From the NCBI RefSeq assembly GCF_009827315.1, contig NZ_WTYF01000004.1, positions 1,674,001-1,738,000 on the forward strand: DNA of 64,000 nt, in the 5' to 3' direction. The notes beneath the pieces are model-generated. The model saw only the letters and a list, made by a program, of their open reading frames with translations. It searched no databases and had not been told where the DNA came from. This DNA comes from Qipengyuania gaetbuli. GTDB taxonomy: Bacteria > Pseudomonadota > Alphaproteobacteria > Sphingomonadales > Sphingomonadaceae. A program made the translations under genes and the position numbers. Positions 28,822 through 36,613 of the stretch are shown piece by piece. The number at the start of each line of letters is the position of its first letter. Positions within the stretch are counted from its first letter, which is position 1.

Positions 28822-30482
28822 CCGGCCTGCAAGGCCCGCTGGCCCGCAAGCGCCGTCACCCGGTGAGTGCCGACGACACCGGCGCCCTTGTCGCGCACGC
28901 CTGCAAGGAAGCGGAATTCACTGGTGGCGCTCGACGGGGTCAGTTCCACGGCCATGTAGCCGCGCCGCGATGCGTCCATCCATTTGAGCTCGGGATTGCG
29001 CTCGACCAGTGCGCCGGCAATGTCGGCAGGCTTCAGCTGCGGCAGGAAATTCTCGAACCCGGGAGACGTCACCGACTGGCCGCCGAATTCCACGCCGACC
29101 CGCTCGCCGCCATGCGTCAGGTCGAAAGCCCAGGCATTGTGCGTATCGCCGGCAAGGCTGACGAGGTTCGCCCCGGCTGCCAGCGATGCCTGGTAGAGAC
29201 GCTCGCGCGCGGCGGGATAGCCGTCCCAAGCATCCATGTTGATCGGCAGGCCTGCACGCGATGCGAGCGCCCCGGCGACTACCCTGCGTTGCACGAAGTC
29301 GGGCAGGCCCGCAGGAAGGTTGTCGGTCAGCGATGTGGCCGAGGAGGACTTGCCGAGCAGCACCTGCTGGACCAGCACCTGCCAGGCCTTGCCGCCCTTG
29401 GCCGAACGCATCAGCCCGTCGGCAAGCCAGTCCTGCTGCTCCGCTCCAAGGACCTCGCGCGCCGGATCGCGGTAGCGCTCCTCGCGAAAGGCGGTGAGCG
29501 CGGCGATGCCCTGCTCGGGCGACGTCGTCCCGCGCAGCAGCATGCCGTAATCGAACTGCTGCGAGCGCGCGGTCAGGCGGGTTTCCAGCCGGAACAGCGT
29601 GGCAAGATCGCCGACCTCGTACGCCGCCCACGGCTCGTCCGACACCGGCATCCATTCGCGATAGGCGCGCATGGCTGCAGCCTTGCGCACGCTCCATTCG
29701 CCCTCGGTCTCGCTCTGGTGGTTCTGGGCACCGCCTTCCCAGCTATCGTTGGTGCTTTCGTGGTCGTCCCAGCCCGAAATCATCGGGTAGACCTGGTGCA
29801 GGCGACGCAGGTCCGGATCGCTGCGATACTGGGCGTAGCGCGCGCGGTAATCGTTCAGCAGGACGATCTCGGACTGCGGGTCGAGCGGGGCGCGGGCGGC
29901 CAGCCATTCGGCCTCCGAAGGGTAAGTGCCGTACCCGTATTCGTAGAAATAGTCGCCCAGGTGCAGCGCGCAGTCGAACTCGTTGGCATCGGCTGCATGG
30001 GCATAGGCATTGAACCAGCCGAAGCCGATGTTCGAGCAGGAAAACACCGCCATGCGCCAGCGCGCGGTCGGCCCTTCGGGGAGAGTGCGCGTGCGGCCCG
30101 TGTCGGACACCGAGCCGTCGGGCGCGATGAAGCGATAATAGTACCACTTGCCCGACCGCAGCCCGTCGGCCCAGGCCTTGGCGCAGCAATCCGTTTCGGG
30201 GCTGGCAATCGCGCTGCCTTCCGCCACCGGATCGGCGAAATCCTGCGTCTCGGCGACCTGGAATTCGAGCGCCACGACATCGTCGGCAACATAGCGCGTC
30301 CACAGCATGACCTTTTCGACGCCCGGTTCCCCGCTCGCCACGCCGTGGGTGAACCCGCGCGCGCCCGATGCCGCCGATAGCGGAGCCGCCAGAAGGCCCG
30401 CCCCTAGCGCGCCGCCCTTCAGCAGCGTGCGCCGGTCGAGCGGCGCGATCGGGGCGGATGCAGGCGGTTCGGTCTTGAACAT
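28818..30482 (-). CDS. PhoD-like alkaline phosphatase/phosphodiesterase
   Basis: 554 residues. The N-terminus has a Tat-type signal (DRRTLLKGGALGAGLLAAP, residues 20-38), so it is exported folded. Family motifs include the N-terminal FTHGVASGEP domain, LHLGDYFYEYG and SGWDDHESTND for the metal site, and LAGDTHNAWAF near the C-terminus. PhoD enzymes use Ca2+ and Fe3+ to release phosphate from mono- and diesters. GAGGAGAG before ATG 30482 sets the start. No Pho box was identified. Confidence 0.92.
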   Translation of the reverse strand: MFKTEPPASAPIAPLDRRTLLKGGALGAGLLAAPLSAASGARGFTHGVASGEPGVEKVMLWTRYVADDVVALEFQVAETQDFADPVAEGSAIASPETDCCAKAWADGLRSGKWYYYRFIAPDGSVSDTGRTRTLPEGPTARWRMAVFSCSNIGFGWFNAYAHAADANEFDCALHLGDYFYEYGYGTYPSEAEWLAARAPLDPQSEIVLLNDYRARYAQYRSDPDLRRLHQVYPMISGWDDHESTNDSWEGGAQNHQSETEGEWSVRKAAAMRAYREWMPVSDEPWAAYEVGDLATLFRLETRLTARSQQFDYGMLLRGTTSPEQGIAALTAFREERYRDPAREVLGAEQQDWLADGLMRSAKGGKAWQVLVQQVLLGKSSSATSLTDNLPAGLPDFVQRRVVAGALASRAGLPINMDAWDGYPAARERLYQASLAAGANLVSLAGDTHNAWAFDLTHGGERVGVEFGGQSVTSPGFENFLPQLKPADIAGALVERNPELKWMDASRRGYMAVELTPSSATSEFRFLAGVRDKGAGVVGTHRVTALAGQRALQAG

Positions 30483-30586
30483 GTGGCGTCTCTCCTCGTC
30501 GCTCCAATGCCTGCGCCGCGCGACAGGCTCGTGACAAGCCCAAATCGCGTGGACGGAAAGCAGCCGCTCCATTTTGGAAAGCGTGC

Positions 30587-30615
30587 TTGACAATAAGCGA
30601 CTCACATGACAAATA
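30587..30615 (+). promoter_or_regulatory. candidate promoter for the 30.6-31.6 kb cassette
   Basis: TTGACA (30587-30592) followed after 17 bp by CAAATA (30610-30615), 30 bp upstream of the small secreted protein gene. The -35 is perfect, the -10 poor. The hexamer ACAAAT occurs twice nearby (30609 and 30623 region), which could be sites for the XRE protein encoded by the third gene; speculative. Confidence 0.35.
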
Positions 30616-30645
30616 CGCTTTACACAAATTCAAGGAGGCTTGACG

Positions 30646-30828
30646 ATGTCCCGCATGATTGTTGCCATCGGCCTTTCGGCCACCACTATACTTCTGGCGA
30701 TCGGAGCCACGCAGGGCCTGGTCCCTGCGGCGATGGCCGAGACGGCCGTGATCACCCTGCCCGCGCTTGCGGTGGTGACGATGCGCCCGGCAAAGGCCTG
30801 CAACCCGCTGAAGGTGTTCCGGGCATGA
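30646..30828 (+). CDS. small secreted hypothetical protein, 60 residues
   Basis: AAGGAGG at 30632-30638 lies 7 bp before ATG 30646, one of the best ribosome-binding sites in the window. The protein is a signal peptide (residues 1-33, ending PAAMA) plus a 27-residue mature part with one Cys and a basic C-terminus (MRPAKACNPLKVFRA). Not recognised. Its stop overlaps the start of the next membrane protein (ATGA), so both are made together. Confidence 0.7.
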   Translation: MSRMIVAIGLSATTILLAIGATQGLVPAAMAETAVITLPALAVVTMRPAKACNPLKVFRA

Positions 30829-31406
30829 GTGCGCAGGAAACCGCGCGCAGCGGGCGCTCGCCCGGCTTCTGGGCGGGCCTCTATCTCGCGGTGGTCGCGA
30901 TGATTGGTGCGCTCAAGATCACCGATGCCATCAATGGGCCGACCGGCTTCATCCTGATGGCCGCATCCTGCGGATTGCTGATCCCGATGGTCCGCGCGCA
31001 GAACCGCGGCGATTGCAGCAGCGCTGCCACGCTGGCCTACAACAAGCGCGTGATCGCCAGCAGCTTCGGCTATGTCCTGGGCCTCGGCCTCGCGATAACC
31101 GTGTGGCGCAATTACGAGCTGTCCGCGCCGGCGGTGTTCGCGATATCGCTCCTCCCGGTACTGCCGACCTTCGGCATCATCTGGGCCATGGCGCGCTACC
31201 TTTCCGACGAAACCGACGAATACTTGCGCCACCGCACGATCATGGCATCGATCCACGGCCTCGGCCTGGTGCTGTCGGTGGGCATCCTGTGGGGCTTCCT
31301 CGAGATGTTCGAACTGGTGCCGCACGTCTGGGCCTGGTGGGTCCTGCCCGCCTGGGCAATCGGAACCGGCCTGTCCAACCTGTGGCAGAAGGTGCCGGGA
31401 GAATGA
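30825..31406 (+). CDS. multi-pass membrane protein of unknown function
   Basis: 193 residues with about six hydrophobic segments (near 14-30, 38-55, 75-95, 102-122, 142-160, 165-182). Short polar loops include CSSAATLAYNKR and RYLSDETDEYLRHRT. No catalytic motif is seen. Membrane proteins of this kind are often paired with a minimal XRE regulator, which is the case here: its stop overlaps the XRE start (ATGA). Confidence 0.8.
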   Translation: MSAQETARSGRSPGFWAGLYLAVVAMIGALKITDAINGPTGFILMAASCGLLIPMVRAQNRGDCSSAATLAYNKRVIASSFGYVLGLGLAITVWRNYELSAPAVFAISLLPVLPTFGIIWAMARYLSDETDEYLRHRTIMASIHGLGLVLSVGILWGFLEMFELVPHVWAWWVLPAWAIGTGLSNLWQKVPGE

Positions 31407-31594
31407 AGAACCGCCTCAAGGTCCTGCGCGCCGAGCGCAACTGGAGCCAGCAGGACCTCGCCGAGCGGCTGGAAGTCAGCCGCCAGTCCGTCAATGCCAT
31501 CGAGACGGGCCGTTACGACCCCTCGCTGCCGCTCGCTTTCCGCATTGCAGATGTTTTCGAGACACAAATCGAAGAGATATTCCTGCGCGACTGA
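31403..31594 (+). CDS. minimal XRE-family transcriptional regulator
   Basis: 63 residues, essentially only a Cro/CI-type helix-turn-helix: KVLRAERNWSQQDLAERLEV then SRQSVNAIETGRYDPSLPLA, ending EEIFLRD. This short type (YgzD/YozG-like) usually controls its own operon. It overlaps the membrane-protein gene by four bases; a small secreted protein, a membrane protein and this regulator form one cassette. Confidence 0.92.
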   Translation: MKNRLKVLRAERNWSQQDLAERLEVSRQSVNAIETGRYDPSLPLAFRIADVFETQIEEIFLRD

Positions 31595-31688
31595 GCGGCG
31601 CGCTTGACTTGCAACCCCTCGCCCTGAAGAACCGCCGGTGGATGGGATTCCATTCGGATTTATAGGGCGGGGGGTCGCTACAACTACT

Positions 31689-32774
31689 ATGGAACAGGGA
31701 CATATCGAGGCGGACAGCGCCTTCGGTTTCGACGGCAATTGGCAGGATTTCGCGAAGATCGCCTTCCCCAACTTGCTGCTGACCATCGTCACGCTGGGTA
31801 TCTACCGCTTCTGGGCGACCACGCGTGAACGCAAGTATCTCTGGTCGCACAGCCGCTTCGTCGACGAACGGCTGGAATGGACCGGGACGGGGAAGGAGCT
31901 GTTCATCGGCTTTGCCCTGGTGCTCGGCCTGTTCGTGCTGCCGGTGTTCCTGCTTAACCTCGTCGCCCAGTCGCTGATAGCGCGCGGATATGAAGTCGCC
32001 GGTGCCATCCTCGGTATCCTGCCGCTGCTGCTGCTGTTCTACCTGACCGGCCTCGCGCGCTTCCGGGCGCTGCGCTACCGCCTCTCGCGCACCCGCTGGC
32101 GCGGCATTCGCGGCGGCAGCAACGATCCGGGCTTCAAATACGGCCTGTCGTACATGTGGAAGACCTTCGTCGGTTACCTTCCCGCAGGCCTGCTTATCCC
32201 CTGGTCGATGACGAGCCTGTGGAACGAGCGGATGGGCAAGATGAGCTTCGGCCCGCACCACTTCGAATCCAGTGCCGACAGCGGCAATGTCTTCGGGCGT
32301 TTCCTGCTGTTCTACCTGTCGCCCTTCGTGTTCTTCATCGGCGCGATCGTGGCCGGCGCCACCGGTGCGTTTGCCGGCTACGGCCTCGGCGGAGAAAGCG
32401 GCGCTGCCATGGGCGGTGTCGCGATGATCGTGGCGCTCGTGCTGTTCTTCTACATCGGCCTCGGCCTGATCGCGGTGGCTTTCTATGCCAAGTTCTACCG
32501 CGAGGTCGTCGGCTCGACGAGCTGGGGCGATTTGCGCTTTAATTTCGAGGCTTCGACGATGGACTGGGTCAAGCTGCTGATCGGCGACGCGCTGCTGGTG
32601 GTCCTTACGCTGGGCATAGGTTTCATCTTCCTCAGCTATCGCCACTGGAAGTTCTTCATGACCCACATGGAAGCCGGCGGCGAAATCCTGCTCGACGACC
32701 TGACCCAGTCGACCACCGCCACCGCAAAGCATGGCGAGGGGCTGCTCGACGCCTTCGACATCGGCGCGATCTGA
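31689..32774 (+). CDS. YjgN (DUF898) family membrane protein
   Basis: 361 residues. The DUF898 pattern is clear: FDGNWQDFAKIAFPNLLLTI, TLGIYRFWATTRERKYLWSH, then the second half with a repeat TLGIGFIFLSYRHWKFFMTH. About six or seven transmembrane helices are visible. Function unknown. ATG 31689 is preferred over the upstream in-frame codons because homology begins with the acidic EADSAFGFDG segment. The stop overlaps the M48 protease start by one base. Confidence 0.9.
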   Translation: MEQGHIEADSAFGFDGNWQDFAKIAFPNLLLTIVTLGIYRFWATTRERKYLWSHSRFVDERLEWTGTGKELFIGFALVLGLFVLPVFLLNLVAQSLIARGYEVAGAILGILPLLLLFYLTGLARFRALRYRLSRTRWRGIRGGSNDPGFKYGLSYMWKTFVGYLPAGLLIPWSMTSLWNERMGKMSFGPHHFESSADSGNVFGRFLLFYLSPFVFFIGAIVAGATGAFAGYGLGGESGAAMGGVAMIVALVLFFYIGLGLIAVAFYAKFYREVVGSTSWGDLRFNFEASTMDWVKLLIGDALLVVLTLGIGFIFLSYRHWKFFMTHMEAGGEILLDDLTQSTTATAKHGEGLLDAFDIGAI

Positions 32775-33847
32775 TGCACGACGAGGCGTTCCAGCTGGCG
32801 GCCCAGTGGTACGACGGCCAGAACGCCGTCCGCCACGAAGGCGAGGCTGTGTGGGACGGGGGCGACAGCCTCCGTCTCGCCGCGCCGACCAGCCGCATGG
32901 AGGTGCCGCTATCCGACCTCGCCTGGGGCGAGGAGCGCGGCGGGCAGAAAGTTTACAAGCGCACGAGCGAGCCCGACTTCCGACTCATTTTGCCGGCCGA
33001 GCTTCCAGCCGGCCTTGCCGCGCGCATGCCGGCCAAGGCAACGTATGGCGCCTGGGTCGACAATCTCGGTCTCGGCAAGGCGACCGCCATCTTCGCCGCG
33101 GTCAGTGTTGCAGCCGTCGCGCTGTTCATGACCGCGCCCGACTGGCTGGGCCCGCGCGTACCGGTCAGCTGGGAACGCAAGCTGGGCGATGCCATGATCG
33201 GCGACTTCGGCGGTAGGCTGTGCAGCACGCCCGCAGGCGATGCGGCCATGGCGAAGCTGCTTGATTCGGTCGATCCGGCCAAGGAACAGGTCCGCGCCGG
33301 TGTCGCCAATATCGGCATGGTCAATGCAGTCGCCGTGCCGGGCGGGCGGGTCCTCCTGTTCGACGGACTCGTGCAGCAGGCCGAAACACCCGAGGAACTG
33401 GCCGGCGTGCTCGGCCACGAAGTCGGCCATGTGCGCGAACGCCACGTAATGACCGCGCTGCTACGCCAGTTCGGCCTCTCGATCCTGCTTTCGGGCGCGA
33501 ATTCGGGCGTGGGCGACACGATCTTCGGCCTCGCCTCCATGGGCTATTCGCGCGATGCCGAGCGCGAGGCGGACGAATATTCGCGCGCCCGCATGGCGGA
33601 AAGCGACATCTCTCCCCTCGGCGCTGCAGAATTCTTCGAACGGCTCGGCGGGGACGAGGAAGACAGCGAGGGAAGCAATATCACCGGCTGGATCGCCAGC
33701 CACCCGGGCCCCGGCGAACGCGCCCGCGCCTATCGCGCGGCGGCCAAGGGCAAGAGCTTCAAGCCGGTGCTGACCGACAAGGAATTCCAGGCCATCAAGT
33801 CGATGTGCCGCGAGGACCCCGATGTCGAGGAGTTCGAATTCTTCTAG
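32774..33847 (+). CDS. M48 family metalloprotease, membrane-anchored
   Basis: 357 residues. An N-terminal domain of about 95 residues is followed by one transmembrane helix (about 104-120, TAIFAAVSVAAVALFM). The M48 catalytic domain has GHEVGHVRERH with the HExxH at 215-219 and the downstream Glu in SRDAEREADEYSR. M48 proteins such as HtpX and BepA clear damaged membrane or envelope proteins. Overlap with the YjgN-like gene suggests the two products work together at the membrane. Confidence 0.92.
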   Translation: MHDEAFQLAAQWYDGQNAVRHEGEAVWDGGDSLRLAAPTSRMEVPLSDLAWGEERGGQKVYKRTSEPDFRLILPAELPAGLAARMPAKATYGAWVDNLGLGKATAIFAAVSVAAVALFMTAPDWLGPRVPVSWERKLGDAMIGDFGGRLCSTPAGDAAMAKLLDSVDPAKEQVRAGVANIGMVNAVAVPGGRVLLFDGLVQQAETPEELAGVLGHEVGHVRERHVMTALLRQFGLSILLSGANSGVGDTIFGLASMGYSRDAEREADEYSRARMAESDISPLGAAEFFERLGGDEEDSEGSNITGWIASHPGPGERARAYRAAAKGKSFKPVLTDKEFQAIKSMCREDPDVEEFEFF

Positions 33848-33886
33848 GCTTGCATTGGCGGTCGCTGGCAGCGACAGCATGAGGCC

Positions 33887-34636
33887 ATGAGCGACAAGCA
33901 GTTCCACACGATGCCCGACGGGCGGCGCATCGCCTTCCGCCATACGCCCGGCAGTGGCCCGACGCTGGTCTTCCTGCCCGGCTACATGTCCGACATGGAA
34001 GGCGGCAAGGCCACCGCCCTGTTCGACTGGGCGCAGGCGCAAGGCCGCGCCTGCCTGCTGCTCGACTATTCCGGCTGCGGCGCGAGCGAGGGCGATTTCG
34101 CCGACGGAACGCTCTCGCGCTGGACGCTGGAAGTGGTCGCGCTGGTCGAGGCGCGGGCCGAAAGTGACGTGATCCTGATCGGCTCCTCCATGGGCGGCTG
34201 GCTGATGCTGCTTGCAGGGCTCGCGATGGGCAAAAGGCTCGCAGGGCTCGTCGGTATCGCTGCCGCACCCGACTTTACCGAATGGGGATATTCCGACGCT
34301 GACAAGCAGGCCCTGTCTGCGGGGCAGACGGTCTATGAAGAGAATCCCTACGGCCCCGAGCCAACTCCGATGCACGCAGGCTTCTGGGCCGACGGGCAGG
34401 CGCAGCGCCAGCTGACCGGCCCCGTCGCGCTCGATGTCCCGGCAAGGCTCATGCACGGCCACCGCGATGCCGACGTGCCGTGGCAGATAAGCATGGAACT
34501 TGCCGGTGCCCTGCGTTCGGATGCGGTTCAACTGACCTTTATCAAGGATGGCGACCACCGCCTCTCGCGCCCGCAGGACATCGCCCTGCTGCTGCGCACC
34601 GTGGGCGGATTGCTAGACGATCTGGAACGCCAATGA
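33887..34636 (+). CDS. alpha/beta hydrolase
   Basis: 249 residues. The nucleophile elbow GSSMGGW, the oxyanion segment FLPGYMSDMEGGKA, an acid in HRDADVPW and the late His in KDGDHRLSRP complete a Ser-Asp-His triad. The arrangement recalls ABHD10-like acyl-protein thioesterases and carboxylesterases; the exact substrate cannot be told. Its stop overlaps the next gene (ATGA). Confidence 0.88.
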   Translation: MSDKQFHTMPDGRRIAFRHTPGSGPTLVFLPGYMSDMEGGKATALFDWAQAQGRACLLLDYSGCGASEGDFADGTLSRWTLEVVALVEARAESDVILIGSSMGGWLMLLAGLAMGKRLAGLVGIAAAPDFTEWGYSDADKQALSAGQTVYEENPYGPEPTPMHAGFWADGQAQRQLTGPVALDVPARLMHGHRDADVPWQISMELAGALRSDAVQLTFIKDGDHRLSRPQDIALLLRTVGGLLDDLERQ

Positions 34637-35469
34637 CCCTTCTTGCCGCACCGCTCGCCATCCTGCTGATGCAGGTCGGACCCAATCCCACCGGCGGCGG
34701 GATGCCGGGTATTCCCGACGAGCTCGCCGATCGCCCTCCGCGCGAAGAAACGGTCGACGAGGTGAAGCGCGCACGGCTCGGCTCGTGCCTCAGGCAGGCA
34801 TCGTCGACGCCCAACGAGGCGCTCGATTACGCGCAGCGCTGGCGCGAAACGGCTGCCGACGAGCTGGAAATGGCGCAGTCGGCCCATTGCCTGGGGCTGG
34901 CACTCGTCAGGCTCGGCCGGACTGCCGAAGCGCGCGAGATTTTCGAACTGGCCAGCGCGGAAGCACCTGCCGACAATCTCGCCTATGCCGCGCGTCTGAC
35001 CGCCATGGCCGGGAACGCCGCGTTGGCCGGCGAAGACCTGGAAGGGGCGCTGGTGCTGCTCGACCGTGCAGGCGGGCAGGCGCAGGCCGCAGGTGACGGC
35101 CCGCTTGCAGCCGACCTCAGGGTCGACCTTGCCCGCGTGCTGGTCCGGCTCGACCGCCCCGACGATGCCGCATCCGCGCTGGCCGAAGCGCGCGAGGCCG
35201 ATGGCGACGATCCGCAGTCCTGGCTGCTCTCGGCCACGCTGTCGCGCCGCATGGCCCGGCTGGGCGAGGCGCAGCAGCAGATCGAGCGCGCGGCCCTCCT
35301 TGCCCCGCGCGATCCCATGGTCGGACTGGAAGCGGGCGTGATCGCCGCGCTTTCGGGGCGCGAGGCTGATGCGCGCGCCAGTTTCCAGTCGGTGCTCGAA
35401 GTCGCGCCCGACAGCCCGCAGGCCGAACAGGCGCGCAGCTATCTCGAACAGCTGGAGCCGCAGGAGTGA
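34633..35469 (+). CDS. tetratricopeptide repeat protein
   Basis: 278 residues. A short hydrophobic N-terminus (residues 2-14) may be an uncleaved signal or anchor. The remainder consists of helical pairs matching TPR spacing (for instance ALVRLGRTAEAREIFELASA, AEALREADGDDPQSW-type units and ALSGREADARASFQSVLEVA). TPR scaffolds mediate protein-protein contacts; the partner is unknown. Overlaps the hydrolase upstream (ATGA) and the oxidoreductase downstream (GTGA). Confidence 0.85.
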   Translation: MTLLAAPLAILLMQVGPNPTGGGMPGIPDELADRPPREETVDEVKRARLGSCLRQASSTPNEALDYAQRWRETAADELEMAQSAHCLGLALVRLGRTAEAREIFELASAEAPADNLAYAARLTAMAGNAALAGEDLEGALVLLDRAGGQAQAAGDGPLAADLRVDLARVLVRLDRPDDAASALAEAREADGDDPQSWLLSATLSRRMARLGEAQQQIERAALLAPRDPMVGLEAGVIAALSGREADARASFQSVLEVAPDSPQAEQARSYLEQLEPQE

Positions 35470-36440
35470 CCGCCTATTCCGTGCTCGACCTCGTGCCGGT
35501 CCGTGAAGGCGGCACGCTGACGAAAGCCTTCGCCGCTGCCCGCGACCTGGCGCAGGCGGCCGAGCGCTTGGGCTGCAAACGCTACTGGGTGGCCGAGCAC
35601 CACGCGATGGAAGGCATTGCCGGCGGTGCCACCTCGGTCGTGCTCGCCCATATCGGCAATGCCACCAGCACCATCCGCATCGGTTCGGGCGGGATCATGC
35701 TGCCCAATCACACGCCGTTCCAGATTGCCGAACAGTTCGGCACGCTCGACGCGCTGTTTCCCGGGCGGATCGACTTGGGGCTCGGCCGCGCACCGGGCGC
35801 CGGCCCCGAACTCCAGCGCGCGCTGCGCAAGGACCTCCACCGTGCTGCCGAGATGTTCCCGCAGGACGTGGTCGAGCTGCAGGCCTTCATGGCCGGCAAT
35901 ACGACAATCCACCCCACCCCCGGAATCGGTGCACGGCCCGAATTCTGGATGCTCGGCTCGAGCCTGTTCGGCGCGCAGCTCGCTGCAAGGCTCGGCATGC
36001 CCTATGCCTTCGCCAGCCACTTCGCGCCGGACCATCTGGATGCCGCACTGGAAATCTACCGCCGCGACTTCCGGCCGTCAGAAGCCTGCGCGCAGCCCCA
36101 TGTGATGGCCGCGATGAACCTGTTCTGTGCCGAGACGGAGGAGGAGGCGGAGACGCTGGCAACCTCGCAATTGCAGGCTTTCGTGGCCCTGCGCACGGGC
36201 CAGCCGTCGAAGCTCAAACCGCCGGTGGAAGGCTATCGAGCGCAGTTGCCGCCCACGGCGCAGACCATGCTCGCCCATATCGGCCAGGCCAGCGCGATCG
36301 GCACACCCGACCAATGCGCCGCCAGCATCGCAGCCTTTGTGAAGCGCACCGGTGCGGACGAGATTATCTTCGCCGGCCCGACCTTCGATCCGGCGGAGCG
36401 CATCGCCTCGCTCGAACGGGCGCTTGCCGCACTTGCCTGA
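35466..36440 (+). CDS. LLM-class flavin-dependent oxidoreductase
   Basis: 324 residues, bacterial luciferase-like TIM barrel. Typical blocks are KRYWVAEHHAMEGIAG, IRIGSGGIMLPNHTPFQIAE, GRIDLGLGRAPGAG and the final DEIIFAGPTFDP. It belongs to the YhbW/alkanal-monooxygenase-like group, which uses reduced FMN; substrate unknown. The start is GTG at 35466, overlapping the upstream TGA. Confidence 0.92.
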   Translation: MTAYSVLDLVPVREGGTLTKAFAAARDLAQAAERLGCKRYWVAEHHAMEGIAGGATSVVLAHIGNATSTIRIGSGGIMLPNHTPFQIAEQFGTLDALFPGRIDLGLGRAPGAGPELQRALRKDLHRAAEMFPQDVVELQAFMAGNTTIHPTPGIGARPEFWMLGSSLFGAQLAARLGMPYAFASHFAPDHLDAALEIYRRDFRPSEACAQPHVMAAMNLFCAETEEEAETLATSQLQAFVALRTGQPSKLKPPVEGYRAQLPPTAQTMLAHIGQASAIGTPDQCAASIAAFVKRTGADEIIFAGPTFDPAERIASLERALAALA

Positions 36441-36613
36441 AAGCCTCCCGGTGCGACGCTACGGAATCGGCGCGCATACGTTTGCGAATTTCCTTGAGGC
36501 CAGCCTTGCGGCGGCTCTCCAACAGGCCTAATCGCCCTCCATCGGGTAATGCCCGACGACTCACAAATTACACGGCTGCGAAATGATCGTACGCCCGCAT
36601 GCGAGAGGCCCCC

